DNA of 64,000 nucleotides. It comes from Saprospiraceae bacterium. GTDB taxonomy: Bacteria > Bacteroidota > Bacteroidia > Chitinophagales > Saprospiraceae. The stretch covers positions 248,001 through 312,000 of the forward strand of contig JAHBTW010000001.1 in assembly GCA_019638385.1 (NCBI GenBank), given 5' to 3'. Below, piece by piece: positions 1-9,073 of this stretch (positions are counted from its first letter, which is position 1; each line of letters begins with the position of its first letter). The notes beneath the pieces were generated by a model. The model was given only the letters and a program-made list of their open reading frames with translations, was not told where the DNA came from and made no database searches. A program made the translations under genes and the position numbers.

Positions 1-2
1 TA

Positions 3-416
3 GAAAAACCGATCTTACCCCCGGTTGTAGCCCAACAGTCTGAGCAACAGTCGGCGGAATACGCTACCGAGCAAGGGCGCAAAGTATCTGTCGGCAACGT
101 CATACAAGTGGCCCGGCCCGATATCCGCATCCGGGTGTGGGACAACGGGGTGGTGGATGGCGACATTGCCACCTTGTTTCTCAACGGCAAGCGCATCCTG
201 AACCGACATAGAGTGGGCAAAAGCAAATTCAGCATCCCCGTAAAATTGGAAGGGGACAACAACGTATTGGTGCTGCACGCGGAGAGCCTCGGCTCTGTAC
301 CGCCCAATACTGTCGCTGTTTCCGTATATGACGGTCTTAAAGAACAAGTCATCGTATTGTGTTCCAATCTCGAAGAAAGCGGCGCCGTATTGATCAGAAC
401 CTTTCGGGTGGATTAG
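3..416 (+). CDS. C-terminal part of a secreted protein (5' end outside window)
   Basis: The reading frame is open from the window edge to a TAG at 414-416, so only the last 137 codons are present. The readable part contains a small beta-rich module with WDNGVVDGD and FLNGKRIL, followed by LGSVPPNTVAV and ending GAVLIRTFRVD. This module recurs at the C-terminus of Bacteroidota envelope and exported proteins, often beside OmpA-like or peptidase domains. That is family knowledge; the main domain is not visible here. The residues before ATG 108 (glutamine- and alanine-rich) look like a linker, so 108 is probably not the true start. Function unknown. Confidence 0.7.
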   Translation, partial: EKPILPPVVAQQSEQQSAEYATEQGRKVSVGNVIQVARPDIRIRVWDNGVVDGDIATLFLNGKRILNRHRVGKSKFSIPVKLEGDNNVLVLHAESLGSVPPNTVAVSVYDGLKEQVIVLCSNLEESGAVLIRTFRVD

Positions 417-502
417 TACTTCCCCCGCACACTTTTAAAATTTGAATTCAACACTCATCAATCTTAAATCGGAAGTCAGATTTCAGATTGTAGAAGTAGC
501 CA

Positions 503-820
503 TTAAAACTCCATATCCATATTGGCTGCGGAGAGTTCATTCCAGGCGTGGCGGTCGCCGGCTTTTTTGGCCACTTTCATTCCTTTTTCATAGGCGTTTT
601 TGGCTTCTTCTGTATGTTCCAATCGCTCCAGCAACTTGCCGAGGTGGTAATACAGGCCGACGTAGTCAGGGTCTTTATCGCCCAAGAGTTGGTATTGCGC
701 CAGCGCTTTGTCCAGGTCGCCGGCAGTTTCATGCTCTTTGGCAATGGCAAACAAAAGGAAGGAGTCGTCGGGGCTGGTTTCCAGCAAAGAGAGAAGATTT
801 TGCATCCGATCAGTCGGCAT
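503..820 (-). CDS. Small tetratricopeptide-repeat protein
   Basis: A 105-residue soluble protein starting MPTDRMQNLL. An in-frame ATG lies 16 codons further upstream (868), but the intervening residues do not continue the helical pattern, so I prefer 820. It holds two recognisable TPR units: one around DDSFLLFAIAKEHETAGDLDKALAQY and one around YVGLYYHLGKLLERLEHTEEAKNAYEKG, with the usual small/large residue spacing. There is no signal peptide or membrane segment, so it is probably a cytoplasmic scaffold or adaptor. It is convergent with the partial gene before it and divergent from etfB. Partner unknown. Confidence 0.8.
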   Translation of the reverse strand: MPTDRMQNLLSLLETSPDDSFLLFAIAKEHETAGDLDKALAQYQLLGDKDPDYVGLYYHLGKLLERLEHTEEAKNAYEKGMKVAKKAGDRHAWNELSAANMDMEF

Positions 821-888
821 GTTTTTGTTACATTTATGAATAGAATAGCGAAAATTCGCTGCGAACATTTTTCTTTAGCGCTAATTTA

Positions 889-896
889 TATATTTG
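889..896 (+). promoter_or_regulatory. Candidate -7 box for etfB
   Basis: TATATTTG matches the Bacteroidota -7 consensus TAnnTTTG, about 85 bases before the etfB start. No TTTG lies 19 bases upstream, so only half of the promoter is supported. Confidence 0.35.
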
Positions 897-980
897 CGGC
901 GCGAAAACCTAATTCGCCCTGCCGTTTAAATTAAAATTACCAATACAGGCTGTTGCAGCCTTGTCGAAATCTGACCATTT

Positions 981-1721
981 ATGAAGCTCTTAGTCTGTGT
1001 AAGTAAAACTCCGGATACCACTGCCAGGATTGCATTCACCGCCGGGAATTCGGAGTTCGACTCCGCAGGGGTTCAGTATATTATGAATCCCTACGATGAG
1101 TGGTACGCCTTGGTGCGCGCCCTGGAACTCAAAGAAGCGAACGGCGGCAGCGTGACCATCGTGAACGTGGGGCCGGCCGATAATGATACCGTAATCCGCA
1201 AAGGATTGGCCATCGGCGCCGACGATGCCGTTCGCATTGATACCGACCCGAAAAGTTCGATGGCTGTAGCCAAACAAATTGCCGAATTCGCCCGCAGTGA
1301 AAATTACGACATTATCTTTCTCGGCAAAGAAACCATTGACTACAACGGCGCGGAAGTGGGCGCCATGATTGCCGAATACCTCGATTTGCCGTTCATTTCG
1401 TATGCCTCCAAGTTGGATGTGAACGGCAGCACGGCAACTGTCAGCAGAGACATTGAAGGCGGCGCCGAGGAAGTCGAAGCAGACCTGCCGCTCGTGGTGA
1501 GCGCTGCCAAAGGAATGGCCGAACAGCGCATCCCCAATATGCGGGGCATCATGATGGCCAAAAGTAAACCGCTGAACGTGGTAGCGCCCGTTGCTTTTGA
1601 AGATAAGTCCGTAGCCGTATCGTATAGCCTGCCGCCGCAAAAAACTTCCGTAAAATTGGTGGACCCCGAAAACATGGAAGAACTGGTGCGCCTGCTCCAT
1701 GAAGAAGCAAAGGCCATCTAA
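981..1721 (+). CDS. etfB: Electron transfer flavoprotein, beta subunit
   Basis: 246 residues, the normal length for EtfB. EtfAB is a soluble heterodimer carrying FAD and AMP that takes electrons from acyl-CoA and related dehydrogenases and passes them to the quinone pool via ETF:quinone oxidoreductase. The N-terminus MKLLVCVSKTPDT matches the family's MKILVCVKxVPDT, and the late motif RIPNMRGIMMAKSKPL corresponds to the EtfB signature that contacts AMP. The glycine-rich stretch GLAIGADDAVRI is also typical. etfA follows after 89 bases in the same direction, so they are very likely co-transcribed. No acyl-CoA dehydrogenase gene is adjacent. Confidence 0.95.
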   Translation: MKLLVCVSKTPDTTARIAFTAGNSEFDSAGVQYIMNPYDEWYALVRALELKEANGGSVTIVNVGPADNDTVIRKGLAIGADDAVRIDTDPKSSMAVAKQIAEFARSENYDIIFLGKETIDYNGAEVGAMIAEYLDLPFISYASKLDVNGSTATVSRDIEGGAEEVEADLPLVVSAAKGMAEQRIPNMRGIMMAKSKPLNVVAPVAFEDKSVAVSYSLPPQKTSVKLVDPENMEELVRLLHEEAKAI

Positions 1722-1746
1722 CGCAAGCAGCCGGGTAAGGCCCACT

Positions 1747-1793
1747 TTAACCTTAACCACTTTAACCTTTAACCTTAACCCTTTAACCTTAAC
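1747..1793 (+). repeat. Irregular AACCTT/TTAACC repeats between etfB and etfA
   Basis: About 47 bases made almost entirely of units of TTAACC and AACCTTT, repeated some seven times with irregular spacing. Similar AACCTTT words occur in the leader at 9165-9188. It separates two co-directional genes whose products form a 1:1 complex. No hairpin is evident. Confidence 0.6.
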
Positions 1794-1810
1794 AATCAAA
1801 ATCAACCAAC

Positions 1811-2770
1811 ATGGTACTCATATTTGCAGAAAGCCAAAAAGGACAATTCAAAAAGACCGCTTTTGAGGCGGTTTCTTTCGGATATAAAACAGCCCGTCAA
1901 TTGGGCGTGGAATGCGCCGCCTTAGTATTGGGCACGGCAGAAAACGCGGCCGATTTGGGCAAATACGGCGCATCAAAAGTGTTGCATGTAGCCGATGCCG
2001 CATTGGATCATTTCGATAGTCAGGTACAAGCGGCGGTCATAGGAGAAGCGGCTCGTCAGAGCGGCGCCACGGTAGTGGTTGTATCCGCTACGGCCAACGG
2101 CAAGGCGCTATTGGGGCGGCTCGCGGTGCGCTTGGATGCCGGTTCGGTGGCAGGCGTAAACACCGTTCCGGAAGGGAGCGGCTCGTTTCGCGTAAAGCGC
2201 CCGGTATTTTCCGGCAAGGCCATTGCCGAATACGAAGTGCGTTCCGATATAAAAGTACTTTCCCTCATGGGCAACGCCATGCCCCCCGAAGCTGTGGGCA
2301 ATGCCGCGCCGGTAGAGGCTATTTCCGTGCCGGTACCTGCGCCCCGCGTGCGCGTGAAATCGGTGAAGCGGGTGGAAGGCATCGTGCCGTTGCCCGAAGC
2401 GGAAGTGGTGGTGTCGGCAGGCCGGGGTATGAAAGGCCCTGAAAACTGGGGCATCGTGGAAGAACTCGCCGATGTGTTGGGCGCTACCACGGCTTGCTCG
2501 CGCCCGGTGGCCGATGCCCACTGGCGCCCTCACCACGAGCACGTCGGTCAAACAGGCATTGCCATTCGCCCCAATCTGTACATCGCCATCGGCATTTCGG
2601 GCGCCATACAGCACCTCGCCGGCGTAAACAGTTCCAAAGTGATTGTGGTCATCAACAAAGACCCGGAAGCGCCGTTCTTCAAAGCGGCTGACTATGGTGT
2701 GGTGGGCGATTTGTTTGAGGTAGTGCCCCGGCTCACGGCGGCAGTGCAGGCGTTTAAGGCAGGCCAATAA
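1811..2770 (+). CDS. etfA: Electron transfer flavoprotein, alpha subunit
   Basis: 319 residues, typical for EtfA. The C-terminal third carries the FAD-binding core: [18 protein letters not shown], the following [20 protein letters not shown] (NAD/FAD fold loop) and [12 protein letters not shown], all hallmarks of the family. The N-terminal half is the EtfB-like fold. It pairs with the preceding gene to form the ETF heterodimer. The ATG at 1811 directly follows an A-rich leader. Downstream the patatin-like gene has its own candidate promoter, so the etf operon probably ends here. Confidence 0.95.
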   Translation: MVLIFAESQKGQFKKTAFEAVSFGYKTARQLGVECAALVLGTAENAADLGKYGASKVLHVADAALDHFDSQVQAAVIGEAARQSGATVVVVSATANGKALLGRLAVRLDAGSVAGVNTVPEGSGSFRVKRPVFSGKAIAEYEVRSDIKVLSLMGNAMPPEAVGNAAPVEAISVPVPAPRVRVKSVKRVEGIVPLPEAEVVVSAGRGMKGPENWGIVEELADVLGATTACSRPVADAHWRPHHEHVGQTGIAIRPNLYIAIGISGAIQHLAGVNSSKVIVVINKDPEAPFFKAADYGVVGDLFEVVPRLTAAVQAFKAGQ

Positions 2771-2804
2771 AAAGGTATTTCCATGACGGGCTAAATGTTT
2801 TTTT

Positions 2805-2812
2805 TATTTTTG
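2805..2812 (+). promoter_or_regulatory. Candidate -7 box for the patatin-like gene
   Basis: TATTTTTG fits TAnnTTTG and lies 26 bases before the ATG at 2838, which would give a leader of roughly 20 bases. No clear -33 TTTG is present at the expected distance. Confidence 0.4.
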
Positions 2813-2837
2813 CTATTCATAGCAAAACACCTTTCCT

Positions 2838-4781
2838 ATGCCTGCTGATAACCATTCTGCCCCTTACGTTTATCATTTGGGAATTACCATGGCCGGCGCC
2901 GTATCTGCGGGGTCTTACACGGGTGGCGTGATGGACTATTTGATTCGATGCCTCCAACGCTGGGAACAAGCCAAGCGCGGCGAATACCTTCCGCAGTTTC
3001 GCCATCTCATCCCCCCGCATCAGGTTGTGATAGACGCTATCGGGGGCGCTTCTGCCGGCGGCATGACCACCACCATGACCGTGCTGACCCTCCTGCGAGG
3101 AGATTACAAACCCATTGATCCCAAAGAAATCGCCGGTATCAAAACGCCCACCGGAAACCTTTTTTACGATAGCTGGATTGGACTGAACGACACCCTCACC
3201 GACGGCACTACGCTCATGCAAATGCTTAAAGACGAGGACCTTCTGGGGCAGGAGGGCAAATTTCTCTCCTTATTTAACAGCAATCCCATTGACGCCATTG
3301 CCGGAAAAGCATTTGATATAGACGGCGACATTGAGGAACTAAAAAAGAACTTGCCCCCCTTCATTGCTCCCGATCTCGAAGTAATTCTAACCCTCACTTC
3401 TCTGCGGGGAATACCCGTACACGTTGATTTCAATTACTTTGCGGTGCGGCGTCAAACGCAATTGGCCACCAATAGCCCCGCGCCGGCCCACCGGATGCAA
3501 CAACACCGTATAGTAGCACATTTCAAACTCAACTACCGCGAATCTGCCGACAAAAACAGGTATCTCCATTTTGACCCCACCGACCCTCAAAAAGCAGCGC
3601 TGATAAAAGCCGTTACCATCGGCTCCGGCGCCTTCCCCGTAGGGCTGCGGTCCCGTTGGTTTACCCTCGACCAAATCCCCGTTGAGTACATCCGGCAATC
3701 TACCCTCCGCCAGTTGCAGCGCAACATAGACGAGTCGAAACCGGATTTTCAAATGGATTTGGATAAATTACTGCCCGATTTTAAGAACTTGGAGTCGTTT
3801 GAATTTACGGCAGTGGACGGCGGTACGCTCAACAATGAACCGTTTGGTGAAGTAGTGCAAATTTTGGAGGAGAAGAAGAATGCAAAAGGAGAGGACCTGA
3901 TTCACATAGACCCGCCCAATTTTACCATCATCATGATAGACCCCTTTCCCTCTTTTGAAGAGCAGATGGAGGAGGGCAAAAATTATGACGAAGTGCATCG
4001 GATCGTGACGCCCTTAGTGGACGCCATGCGTCAGCAGGCCATGTTTAAACCGCTGCCTTCTTTGAAAAAATACGCATCCGATTATCCGCGCACATTGGTG
4101 TATCCTACCCGATATACGGTGGAACCGCAGGCGGGAAACCCCAAAGACTTGGGGTTCAAACGCAGAGGAGAAAAAGATAAAGCGCCGATTTGCTGCGCCT
4201 CCATGCATGCTTTCGGTGGGTTTTTAAGTGAAGATTTTCGCAAACATGATTTTGCGCTCGGTCAAATCAATTGCCGCAATTTCCTCCGCGCGGTTCTGTC
4301 ATTTGAATACAACCCGCCCCATATATGCCACCCCATGCATCAGGGCTGGACGCCGGAAATGGTAGAGGCGTTCAAAGTGGTAATTAAAGGGAAAACCTAT
4401 CTGCCCGTCATTCCCGATGTAGATTGGCTCACCGAAAGAGACAACCTTCATCCCGATTACCCTTATGATTACTTCATGGACAAACCGAAATTGGATGCGG
4501 CCAATTTGGAACCGCTGAGGAGACCGATAAAAAACAGAGCGCATAACCTGCTGAACAAGGTGGAAAGCCTGACAAATAAAAAATCTGGTAAGAAGATTGT
4601 TATACCCGGGGTGGCCGGGTGGTGGAAACAGCGCAAATCGAAAGCGAAGTCTTGGGTAATGAGAAGGCTGTTTCGCCTGCTCAAAAAATGCATTGCCGGT
4701 GAAATGACCAAAATCGCGCTTCAGTTCATTGCTAATGATCTGGAAGAAAGAGGGTTGCTCAAAAACAAAGACGAGCGTTGA
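2838..4781 (+). CDS. Patatin-like phospholipase/acylhydrolase
   Basis: 647 residues with a patatin fold at the N-terminus. The nucleophile elbow GASAG is at residues 70-74 with Ser72, and the partner aspartate is in the DGG motif at 327-329, giving the Ser-Asp dyad of patatin lipases. The oxyanion-hole segment near residues 20-30 reads AGAVSAGSYTGGV rather than the usual GGGxxG, so the oxyanion geometry may differ. There is no signal peptide or clear transmembrane helix. The basic C-terminal region (560-630, rich in Lys/Arg) could associate with membranes. Expected activity is hydrolysis of acyl esters of phospholipids; the substrate is not deducible. Convergent with the next gene across about 20 bases. 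Confidence 0.85.
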   Translation: MPADNHSAPYVYHLGITMAGAVSAGSYTGGVMDYLIRCLQRWEQAKRGEYLPQFRHLIPPHQVVIDAIGGASAGGMTTTMTVLTLLRGDYKPIDPKEIAGIKTPTGNLFYDSWIGLNDTLTDGTTLMQMLKDEDLLGQEGKFLSLFNSNPIDAIAGKAFDIDGDIEELKKNLPPFIAPDLEVILTLTSLRGIPVHVDFNYFAVRRQTQLATNSPAPAHRMQQHRIVAHFKLNYRESADKNRYLHFDPTDPQKAALIKAVTIGSGAFPVGLRSRWFTLDQIPVEYIRQSTLRQLQRNIDESKPDFQMDLDKLLPDFKNLESFEFTAVDGGTLNNEPFGEVVQILEEKKNAKGEDLIHIDPPNFTIIMIDPFPSFEEQMEEGKNYDEVHRIVTPLVDAMRQQAMFKPLPSLKKYASDYPRTLVYPTRYTVEPQAGNPKDLGFKRRGEKDKAPICCASMHAFGGFLSEDFRKHDFALGQINCRNFLRAVLSFEYNPPHICHPMHQGWTPEMVEAFKVVIKGKTYLPVIPDVDWLTERDNLHPDYPYDYFMDKPKLDAANLEPLRRPIKNRAHNLLNKVESLTNKKSGKKIVIPGVAGWWKQRKSKAKSWVMRRLFRLLKKCIAGEMTKIALQFIANDLEERGLLKNKDER

Positions 4782-4802
4782 CAAGCTGCCGGCGAGCCGG
4801 GC

Positions 4803-5702
4803 CTACTCCGCCCCTACCACGGCCAGCCGAAATTCCCGGTACCCTTGCGTGACCGACAAGCGCGTTACTTGACGGATGTTGTAAAAACGGAGATCGGCTA
4901 TTTGTACCCAGTTGGAATCGGTTCCCTCTTTGAATTTGTAAATGCGGCTGCCCTGCCCGGCCAGAAAAGTGCCGTCGGGCAACACGGCAAAATCTTCTGT
5001 GCCGGAGAGCATATCAATAATGGCAACGGGTTCGGCGTTGGTAGCCATCGGTTTTTTCTTCACCAATTTCCAGGGCGCATAATCACTTTTTACCACAAAG
5101 GCCAGATTCCCGTCGGGCATCATGCGGAAGCATCGGCCAGGATTGGTGGCGATGGGCGTGAGGCGGTCGTAGTCCACTTCCGCCACGACCAACTGATTGG
5201 GATTGCCCACGAGAAAAAGCACTGCCTGCCGGCTGTTTATCCATTGGTAGTAGCCTATGTTTTTGATGTATTTGAACACCGGTTTGCCGTTGCTGAGACG
5301 ATCCACCGGAAATTGCCACAGCCGCTGCACCGTATCTCTGCCGGCAATCTCCATGCGCACCGCCGAAAATTGGTAAAAGTCGGGCATGCGAAACGGCGAG
5401 TATTCTCCTTCCGGGGTGTTGGTCACCCGCGTTTTGGTGAGTTTTTCCAGGTCGAATGCGTACAATTCCGGTTGGTTTTCAGTGGGAAGCTGAGAAGAAA
5501 TGTACAACTCCGTATTGCTGAAAAAAGCGGGATGGTTGTTGTAGCCGTTGGGATTGAAGGCCGTCAGAAATTTGGGCTTTGCAAATTCATACACGGTATC
5601 GTTCATCTGCCGGACATCAAACAGATAAACATGAGTGGGCCGGAGCTGCGCCGATAAGCCGGCAGCATACATGCACACGAATAAAAGGAACAGATAACGC
5701 AT
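4803..5702 (-). CDS. Secreted beta-propeller (TolB/WD40-like) protein
   Basis: 299 residues with a clear signal peptide (MRYLFLLFVCMYAAGLSAQ, cleavage after SAQ). The rest alternates short strands of the type seen in TolB-like propellers, for example NHPAFFSNTELYISSQ, RCFRMMPDGNLAFVVK and EDFAVLPDGTFLAGQGSRIYKF. Each is a blade-like 'value from data/print' repeat. Probably exported to the periplasm or surface. No catalytic motif is visible and it is likely a binding protein. It sits downstream of the haloperoxidase-like gene on the same strand with a 64-base gap and could be co-transcribed. Confidence 0.7.
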   Translation of the reverse strand: MRYLFLLFVCMYAAGLSAQLRPTHVYLFDVRQMNDTVYEFAKPKFLTAFNPNGYNNHPAFFSNTELYISSQLPTENQPELYAFDLEKLTKTRVTNTPEGEYSPFRMPDFYQFSAVRMEIAGRDTVQRLWQFPVDRLSNGKPVFKYIKNIGYYQWINSRQAVLFLVGNPNQLVVAEVDYDRLTPIATNPGRCFRMMPDGNLAFVVKSDYAPWKLVKKKPMATNAEPVAIIDMLSGTEDFAVLPDGTFLAGQGSRIYKFKEGTDSNWVQIADLRFYNIRQVTRLSVTQGYREFRLAVVGAE

Positions 5703-5766
5703 GGCTTTTGTGTTTAGGGGGGTAAAAATATAGATTCCTATCCAGAATGCGGTTTTATACCAAAAC

Positions 5767-7095
5767 CTATCCGCGTCGCAGACTCACTTTTCCCAAAACA
5801 TACTGCCCGACATTCCTGCCCTGGGTCACGCCGTGATCAATGGCCGGACGATAATGGATGCCGCCGTACAAACGGCTGAGGGCGGCTTCTTCCGCCGCTT
5901 CTGCGAAGGAACGAAACGAGCGCACCGGCAGGCCGAACTCCACTTCTGTATCATCAGCAAAAGCGAAGTTGTCGCCGAATATGGAACTGAGCACGAGCGA
6001 TGCGGCCGTGCTGACGACGCTGTGCCCGCTCGTGTGTTCGGGGAAGGGCGGGGTTTGGAGCAGCGGCAACCAGTCTTCATCAATGTAGCGGTTGATGTAG
6101 GTTTCGGGGCGCAACAGGCGGCTGCGGTATTTTTCATCCCAACAACTGATAAACCCCTCGTTGAGCGAAATGGCCGTGAGGGCGTAAGCGTGTACAGATT
6201 TTGGCAGGTCGCTTTTGGTTTGCCGTGCGGCAAGGCCGGCAATGTTCATCCAGTGGCCGCCCGGCGTTATTTTTTTGGTGGCAAACATAACGTGCCCAAT
6301 CTGATGCGACACATACGGATTACAATCCCAAAACTGTGCGATGGCTGCCCGCTCATCCTTTTCCGGGGTATTCATAACGGAATACACTTCCAATGCCTCC
6401 TGATGAAATTGGCTGCCGGGACTCAGATCAAACGGGGTGGGCGGCGGCGGCGCAAACTGATCGGCCGATTCGAGTACAAACGGCCGGATTTGATTCCAGC
6501 TAGGTTCTATGCCGTCCATGTAGGCGGGCGGAGTGGGCTGCCAGTGTGCCGGGTCGTTGGATATGGAATATTTGGGAAAAGTGCGGGTTTGTTTGTAATT
6601 GTCTTCTCCCGACCAGGCGAGAATATGCTGCGCCACCGCCTCGCCGTAAGCCAAAGAGCGGTCGAAAACTTCGGAGGAAATTCCTATGGCCCGGTACTCC
6701 CTGAGCAAATCTTGATGAAACGTATCTATTTTCTCTTCCGAAAAAATGAGCGTTCTGCCCACTGTGAGAAAAGCATGCACGGAAGCCAGCGCATAGCAAT
6801 ACTCCTGATCCGACTCCGGCTGCGGGGCGGGTTCCAGCCCGCGAAGTTGACCGGCGAAACTCCGGTACTCCGGCGCGCCGGGCATCAGGGCTTCGTATCC
6901 GGCAATATTGGCATACGAATAAATGCGCGCAGCCACCGGCGGAGAGAAAATATCGTGTACGATGACATCGGTGAGTTTTTTCATCGAACGGTGATAAAAC
7001 TCCGGGTCAGCCGCTTCCTGCTGAAATTCCGGATTCACGCGCTGACAGGAAAACAAGGCGATCAATACTGCCGCCGTTGCAAGCAATCTGTTCAT
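5767..7095 (-). CDS. Vanadium-dependent haloperoxidase/PAP2-type lipoprotein
   Basis: 442 residues. The N-terminus MNRLLATAAVLIALFSC is a lipoprotein signal with lipobox cysteine at 17. The C-terminal half has the PAP2/vanadium haloperoxidase signature in order: K322-x6-R329-P330, TSGH at 355-358 (family PSGH), and SR 407-408 with His414 and Asp420. These residues bind vanadate or phosphate. The family includes vanadium haloperoxidases and acid phosphatases that share this pocket, and sequence alone does not separate them; many Bacteroidota lipoproteins of this type have no assigned substrate. The promoter 24-50 bases upstream is well formed. Confidence 0.85.
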   Translation of the reverse strand: MNRLLATAAVLIALFSCQRVNPEFQQEAADPEFYHRSMKKLTDVIVHDIFSPPVAARIYSYANIAGYEALMPGAPEYRSFAGQLRGLEPAPQPESDQEYCYALASVHAFLTVGRTLIFSEEKIDTFHQDLLREYRAIGISSEVFDRSLAYGEAVAQHILAWSGEDNYKQTRTFPKYSISNDPAHWQPTPPAYMDGIEPSWNQIRPFVLESADQFAPPPPTPFDLSPGSQFHQEALEVYSVMNTPEKDERAAIAQFWDCNPYVSHQIGHVMFATKKITPGGHWMNIAGLAARQTKSDLPKSVHAYALTAISLNEGFISCWDEKYRSRLLRPETYINRYIDEDWLPLLQTPPFPEHTSGHSVVSTAASLVLSSIFGDNFAFADDTEVEFGLPVRSFRSFAEAAEEAALSRLYGGIHYRPAIDHGVTQGRNVGQYVLGKVSLRRG

Positions 7096-7115
7096 CGGTA
7101 TGGTTAATTTTCTTG

Positions 7116-7145
7116 CAAAGCTATAAAACCCTATTGCTTATCCAA
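7116..7145 (-). promoter_or_regulatory. Promoter for the haloperoxidase-like gene
   Basis: Read on the - strand: TTG (7145-7143), a 19-base spacer and TAGCTTTG (7123-7116), a near-perfect Bacteroidota promoter. It overlaps the last codons of the papain-like protease gene, so the haloperoxidase gene can be transcribed independently. Confidence 0.55.
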
Positions 7146-8684
7146 TTCAATCACAGTGGCCACCGCGTTTTTGTCCTGCGTTTGCGCTTCAAAGGTAACG
7201 GTTTGGCCGGCGCGGAAACTCACATTGGTAATGCGCTGATTGCCCAGCGCTTCCTTCAGTTTTTCGGCGTAGCTGCGTTGTCGGCTGCTGTTGATGGCCG
7301 TATTGAGTTTGCGGAAATCGAGCGCCTGCTTGCTCACCACTATGGCGATGCGGTCTTTATTGCCTACCTCATCGGCGGTCATAGAGTAGTCTTTAGGAAA
7401 GAGCCGCGTACCCGTAATGCCGCAGTAGGGCGAGTGCTTGTCGGTGTAGGGGAACAACACGGTGCTCGACCCGTTGGCTTCCTCGCCGAATACATACACA
7501 TTGCACTCGATGGAGTTGGCAATGAGTACTTTAAACTTATCGCCTTTGCGAATGGGCCTGACGGTTTGAAAAATAATGTCTTCACGCTGTTTGAGTTGCA
7601 GTGTTTTTTGAGTGCCCATATCGAGCAAGCCGAACTCTACGGCCATTTTGCCTGTATCTGTTTTGCTGTCTGCCTTGCCCATCGGGTGCAGGCCGTAAGC
7701 CTCTTTGGTGAACCGTTCAAAATCGGCGTACCGCACCCAGGCGTTGCCGCGGTCGCCCCATTCTTCGCCCCAACTGTTCATGATGTGAAAGGCGCCGCCC
7801 TCTAAGTTGTCGTCGTAGCCGATGACGCACATGGCATGGCCGCTGTATCCCTGCATGGCATAATCGGCGGCGCCGGGGTACCACACTTTTTGCCCTACCA
7901 TGCGGCTCATAAAACTACCGCCCACCATCATGCCGATCACCACCGGAGCGCCTTGCGCCAAATGCTGCTTGACGCCCTGTATATCCGGTTTGAAATTGCG
8001 CTCGCCGTAAGTGAGCCGGTTGAAACCCCGGATGCGGTACTGCCGGCCCAATTGGAGCTGATTACTGCGCGGCTCGGCAGAGCAAGTGCGCTCGTCGTAG
8101 GGAAATTCTTTGAAAGGCACGGCCCCGTTTTGAAGCATAGACTGCATGGCATCCTGCATGTATGCGCCCTGACAGCCTGATAAGGCGATCTGATTGTACA
8201 AATACGCCGGACTAAACGCTACTGCGTTCGGATCGGAACCGGTGGCCTGCGCCTGCAAAATTGTGCGCGCCCCATAAGCCGATGCCCAGCCGATGCAGGA
8301 GCCTTGCCGGCCTTGTTGCATCCGTTTCGGCACATATTTCAACAGCGAAGCCGAGGCAGGCATTTTATTGCCCTGCCCCAACACCAAGGGTTCAAAAATC
8401 TCTGCTTTGTAGTACTCCTCTTCGCTCAGAGCTGCGCCGAGGGAGTATTGGTCGGTAATAGTACCGCCTCCGCCGGACAACATATCGCTGCCGCCGAGGA
8501 AGAAATACCATACGCCGCCAATCAACAATATCGGGATCAACAATTTGGGGCGTTTTATCAAAAACATAAGCAGGAGCGGCAATGCCTTGATCAACAGTCC
8601 GCCTGCGAGGCCTCCGCCGGTATTGCCGCCGGGGCCTGATTTGCCCGGTTGCTTTTCCGGGTCTTTTTCCATTCTGATAGCCAT
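7131..8684 (-). CDS. Membrane-anchored papain-like (C1) cysteine protease with DUF4384-like domain
   Basis: 517 residues. After a glycine/proline-rich N-terminal stretch there are one or two hydrophobic segments (about 31-43 and 48-63), then a C1-type peptidase domain. The catalytic Cys130 lies in QGSCIGWASA, His283 in GYSGHAMCVIGYDD and Asn303 in MNSWGEEWG. The C-terminal part (about 335-480) with VFGEEANGSSTVLFPY and CGITGTRLFPKDYSM matches the DUF4384-like domain of Bacteroidota exported proteins. No inhibitory propeptide is obvious. It probably faces the periplasm or surface; the substrate is unknown. Confidence 0.88.
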   Translation of the reverse strand: MAIRMEKDPEKQPGKSGPGGNTGGGLAGGLLIKALPLLLMFLIKRPKLLIPILLIGGVWYFFLGGSDMLSGGGGTITDQYSLGAALSEEEYYKAEIFEPLVLGQGNKMPASASLLKYVPKRMQQGRQGSCIGWASAYGARTILQAQATGSDPNAVAFSPAYLYNQIALSGCQGAYMQDAMQSMLQNGAVPFKEFPYDERTCSAEPRSNQLQLGRQYRIRGFNRLTYGERNFKPDIQGVKQHLAQGAPVVIGMMVGGSFMSRMVGQKVWYPGAADYAMQGYSGHAMCVIGYDDNLEGGAFHIMNSWGEEWGDRGNAWVRYADFERFTKEAYGLHPMGKADSKTDTGKMAVEFGLLDMGTQKTLQLKQREDIIFQTVRPIRKGDKFKVLIANSIECNVYVFGEEANGSSTVLFPYTDKHSPYCGITGTRLFPKDYSMTADEVGNKDRIAIVVSKQALDFRKLNTAINSSRQRSYAEKLKEALGNQRITNVSFRAGQTVTFEAQTQDKNAVATVIELDKQ

Positions 8685-8698
8685 AGTACGCTTTTTTG

Positions 8699-8706
8699 CA
8701 AAGATA
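8699..8706 (-). promoter_or_regulatory. Candidate -7 box for the papain-like protease gene
   Basis: On the - strand TATCTTTG lies 14 bases before the ATG at 8684, implying a leader of fewer than 10 bases. No convincing -33 element is seen. Confidence 0.45.
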
Positions 8707-9073
8707 AAATTTAGGAACGTGTCGTGGATAACTTATCGATTTGGCCGGCTCTTTTTCCAGCATACCTGCCCTCCGGCAGCTACGGTTTATACACATCGTG
8801 TTTGGAGCGCATAGTTTCCCGCCGCAGGTGGGAAGCTATGCCCCGTGGCCTCTTTTTTTCAGGTGGCACAAAGTTCCACAGAGTTTTGAAGAGTTCCACG
8901 GAGAATATAACTCCGTGAAACTCCCTTTATCCTCCGTGAAACCCCGTGACCTAAAAGAGTTCACGGATGCTGTCCTCGGATGCTTGCGCATCCTCCGCCA
9001 GTTTAATAACCTACACAACTGAGGGTGGCAACAAAGGCCCAATGCACAAAAGGATCAATTGCTTGTGAAGCGT
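8707..9073. other. Non-coding gap with small inverted repeats
   Basis: Between the divergent protease and metalloprotease genes no credible gene was found. The stretch contains a small hairpin CTGCC-CTCC-GGCAG at 8766-8779 and, at 8870-8960, a cluster of TCCACGGAG/CTCCGTGAA words described separately. Short open frames here have no protein-like composition. Confidence 0.6.
8892..8922. repeat. Inverted repeat with CTCCGTGAAACT arms
   Basis: Arms of 12 bases (AGTTCCACGGAG and CTCCGTGAAACT, one mismatch) around a 7-base AT loop. Further partial copies follow: CCTCCGTGAAACC near 8931-8943 and GTTCACGGATG near 8959-8969. It looks like a decayed palindromic repeat element. Confidence 0.55.

Noticed and set aside
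5833..7107. A 424-codon + strand frame opposite the haloperoxidase-like gene.
   Set aside because: The - strand frame has a lipoprotein signal, complete active-site motifs and a promoter; the + strand frame has none of these.
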